Shown here: one piece after another, positions 14,453 through 16,119 of the stretch
Layout of the letters: every line of letters starts with the position of its first letter
Position numbering within the stretch: the first letter of the stretch is position 1
From: Thermoplasmatales archaeon
GTDB taxonomy: Archaea > Thermoplasmatota > JASEFT01 > JAUWIS01
NCBI GenBank assembly: GCA_030019485.1
Contig: JASEEW010000016.1
Coordinates: forward strand, 1-16,119
Direction of reading: 5' to 3'
DNA: 16,119 bases
The notes under the pieces: generated by a model
Database searches by the model: none
Seen by the model: the letters and a program-made list of their open reading frames with translations, nothing else
What the model was told of the DNA's origin: nothing
Made by a program: the position numbers and the translations under genes

Positions 14453-15418
14453 ATGCTCTGCATTGGCTTTGAGGGAACAGCACACACAATAGGTGCAGGG
14501 GTTGTGGATGATGATAAAATACTTGTGAATGAATCAAAGGTGTTTCATCCTGAATCAGGCATTCATCCCAGGGAGGCTGCGAACTTTCATGCAAAACACA
14601 TTGCAGATGTGTTCAGAGATGCTTTAGAAAAAGCAAAAATTGGTCCTAAAGAAATAGAGCTTGTGGCTTTTTCCCAGGGCCCTGGTCTTGGTCCATGTCT
14701 GAGAACAGTTGCAACAGGCGCGCGTGCCCTTTCATTATCCTTGAAGAAACCAATCATTGGTGTTAATCACTGCATAGCGCATCTTGAAATTGGCAGACAT
14801 ACAACAAAATGCAAGGACCCTGTTTTACTTTATGTTTCAGGGGGAAACACCCAGGTTATATCTTTTTCAAACAAAAGATACAGGGTTTTTGGTGAAACAC
14901 TTGACATAGGCATAGGGAACATGCTTGACAAGTTCGGCAGACTACTGAACATGCCTTTTCCTGCAGGACCTGAAATAGAGCGTCTTGCAAGAAAAGGCAG
15001 ACTCATATCCCTTCCTTATTCAATCAAGGGCATGGATGTTTCATTTTCAGGTATTCTCACAGCAGCAAAAAACCTCATAGAGCAGGAAAAAAAAGAAAAT
15101 CTCTGCTACTCGCTACAGGAGACCTGCTTCGCAATGCTAACAGAGGTAACAGAAAGAGCAATGGCGCATCTTGACAAAAACGAAATACTGCTTGGAGGCG
15201 GCGTTGCATCAAACAAAAGATTTCAGGAAATGGTGAACAACATGGCAACAGCAAGGGGCGCAAAACTTTTTGTTCCAAAACAGGAGTACTGTGTTGACAA
15301 CGGCGCAATGATAGCATTAACAGGGCTGATAATGTACAAATCAGGGATAAGGATGAAAATAGAGGACACTGAAATAAAACAGCGTTTTAGGACTGATGAT
15401 GTGGAGGTGAGATGGTAA
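14453..15418 (+). CDS. kae1: Kae1/TsaD, tRNA N6-threonylcarbamoyladenosine (t6A) transferase
   Basis: A 321-residue ATPase-fold enzyme that transfers the threonylcarbamoyl group to A37 of ANN-decoding tRNAs, within the KEOPS complex in archaea. Signs are the N-terminal GFEGTAHTIGAGVVDD (5-20), SQGPGLGPCLRT (74-85), the metal ligands H106 and H110 (GVNHCIAHLE), SGGNTQVI (129-136), FGETLDIGIGNMLDKF (146-161), LLGGGVASN (246-254) and D282 in CVDNGAMIA. The ATG at 14453 was chosen because the family N-terminus is M-x-x-x-G-x-E-G-T-A-H-T and the TATA box is 26 nt upstream; the longer reading from 14408 has no support. The protein ends FRTDDVEVRW, just where Kae1-Bud32 fusions of many euryarchaea continue, so this is the unfused form. 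No Bud32, Cgi121 or Pcc1 gene lies in the window. Confidence 0.95.
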   Translation: MLCIGFEGTAHTIGAGVVDDDKILVNESKVFHPESGIHPREAANFHAKHIADVFRDALEKAKIGPKEIELVAFSQGPGLGPCLRTVATGARALSLSLKKPIIGVNHCIAHLEIGRHTTKCKDPVLLYVSGGNTQVISFSNKRYRVFGETLDIGIGNMLDKFGRLLNMPFPAGPEIERLARKGRLISLPYSIKGMDVSFSGILTAAKNLIEQEKKENLCYSLQETCFAMLTEVTERAMAHLDKNEILLGGGVASNKRFQEMVNNMATARGAKLFVPKQEYCVDNGAMIALTGLIMYKSGIRMKIEDTEIKQRFRTDDVEVRW

Positions 15419-15427
15419 GGTTTTGTT

Positions 15428-15820
15428 TTATTGCTTTATTTTCCTTCTTATGTCATCCCATCCTATGATACTGTAAATTAATCCGATGAAAGAACCTTCA
15501 GCTAGAGCAAAAAACACTTGAGTTGAACCCAACCCCATCCAGATGTCAACTGATGACCCAGTTACTCCTGCAACCAAGAGTAAAAAACACACTATCATCG
15601 CGTTTTTGTAATGTTTTAGTGAAGTATTTTTAGAATAATCCTTTTTCATTGATTCATGATTTAGATACAAAAATAATATAAAGAGAATTAGGTAGCCCCA
15701 GAATGTAATTGAAAATAACCACCACAAACCAATATTATAAAACATGTCTGCAGTGAGTCCGATAAGAGAAACAGTCAACAATATCATAGAGCAAATCAAT
15801 ACTTTAATCTCTTTTTTCAT
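15428..15820 (-). CDS. Four-helix membrane protein of unknown function
   Basis: A 130-residue protein with four hydrophobic segments: about 6-25 (VLICSMILLTVSLIGLTADM), 30-51 (LWWLFSITFWGYLILFILFL), 74-93 (AMIVCFLLLVAGVTGSSVDI) and 99-118. It carries short basic stretches and ends DDIRRKIKQ. The ATG at 15820 was chosen over a TTG at 15841 because AGAGGGAT lies 5-12 nt upstream as ribosome site. The stop lies 9 bases from the convergent kae1 stop, in a T-rich gap that may terminate both. No family is recognised. The TATA-like sequence near 15868-15878 could be its promoter. Confidence 0.65.
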   Translation of the reverse strand: MKKEIKVLICSMILLTVSLIGLTADMFYNIGLWWLFSITFWGYLILFILFLYLNHESMKKDYSKNTSLKHYKNAMIVCFLLLVAGVTGSSVDIWMGLGSTQVFFALAEGSFIGLIYSIIGWDDIRRKIKQ

Positions 15821-15943
15821 TTTTATCCCTCTTGTTTTCAAAGTCGCTTTCCAGTGTTTTCCTTCTATATTTATAATCCTTCTGCACCCTTATATACATT
15901 CCCACATCTTCTTCACAACAAAATCTGTGATCTCCTAATGATA

Positions 15944-16119
15944 AAAAAATAGTTCGGAATTTTGTGCGGTTTATGTAATTCCTCCTATTTTTTAATTTCA
16001 CCCAAAGTTTTGGTTATAGTGAAATGAAAAAATAGTTCGGAATTTTGTGCGGTTTATGTAATTCCTCCTATTTTTTAATTTCACCCAAAGTTTTGGTTAT
16101 AGTGAAATGAAAAAATAGT
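15944..16119. repeat. Tandem 83-bp repeats, each with two nested hairpins
   Basis: The period is exactly 83: two complete identical copies (15944-16026 and 16027-16109) and the first 10 bases of a third at the window edge. Each copy begins AAAAAATAG, then GGAATT, a 15-nt loop, AATTCC and CTATTTTTT, so a 9-bp arm plus a 6-bp arm pair into one long stem (15944-15993 in the first copy). A second hairpin uses TTTCAC (15996-16001) with GTGAAA (16019-16024), enclosing CCAAA and TTTGG. There is no spacer variation, so it is not a CRISPR array. Confidence 0.85.

Noticed and set aside
15804..16001. 65-residue minus-strand frame over the first 83-bp repeat
   Set aside because: It starts inside the repeat, overlaps the membrane gene's start and has no recognisable features.
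15944..16119. CRISPR array
   Set aside because: The whole 83-bp unit repeats identically; there are no unique spacers and no cas genes.
1..16119. tRNA genes
   Set aside because: No cloverleaf with a GTTCRA-type T-loop was seen on either strand by eye.

Overview
The window is archaeal and looks euryarchaeal. It encodes a TATA-binding protein, an unfused Kae1-type universal tRNA-modification protein, an archaeal DCD-like dUTPase, and genes read from TATA-like boxes centred about 26 nt upstream of their ATG with little room for a leader. Base composition is AT-rich, except for a more GC-rich patch at about 430-1300. The lineage cannot be fixed further from sequence alone; the rich set of anchored surface proteins would suit a sediment or anaerobic euryarchaeote.

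Left edge (1-2018): decayed accessory genes on the minus strand, namely a frameshifted four-helix-bundle (S23-type) gene and a broken AAA-ATPase/TPR gene, joined by a short array of GGAGTTA-like repeats. A VapBC toxin-antitoxin pair follows on the plus strand, with a palindromic operator lying on its TATA box. Middle (2133-6065): a divergent TBP gene and a dut-CPBP protease pair share one AT-rich promoter region. Then come a 45-residue membrane protein, an AbrB regulator followed by half a MATE transporter, and an HtpX-type protease that carries an EF-hand loop. A 400-base gap with repeated TTTCTATA motifs follows.

Right-centre (6466-8170): a small two-helix membrane protein converges on nadC, and rlmE lies upstream of nadC. 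The rlmE/nadC junction holds a 75-bp insertion that duplicates the nadC start and carries the same family of GGAGTTA-like repeats. Surface block (8268-14378): an FG-GAP/CARDB protein whose C-terminal anchor is hidden by a frameshift in an A9 run, a large cell-wall-binding-2/C25 (gingipain-like) protein, and a NosD-like beta-helix protein with a C-terminal anchor. These probably form an extracellular adhesion/proteolysis set. Right edge: Kae1, a four-helix membrane protein of unknown role, and at least two identical 83-bp tandem repeats made of two nested hairpins, running off the window.

Most striking are the GGAGTTA-repeat insertions at start codons, the structured 83-bp repeats, the EF-hand inside an M48 protease, the half-size MATE next to AbrB, and the divergent TBP.
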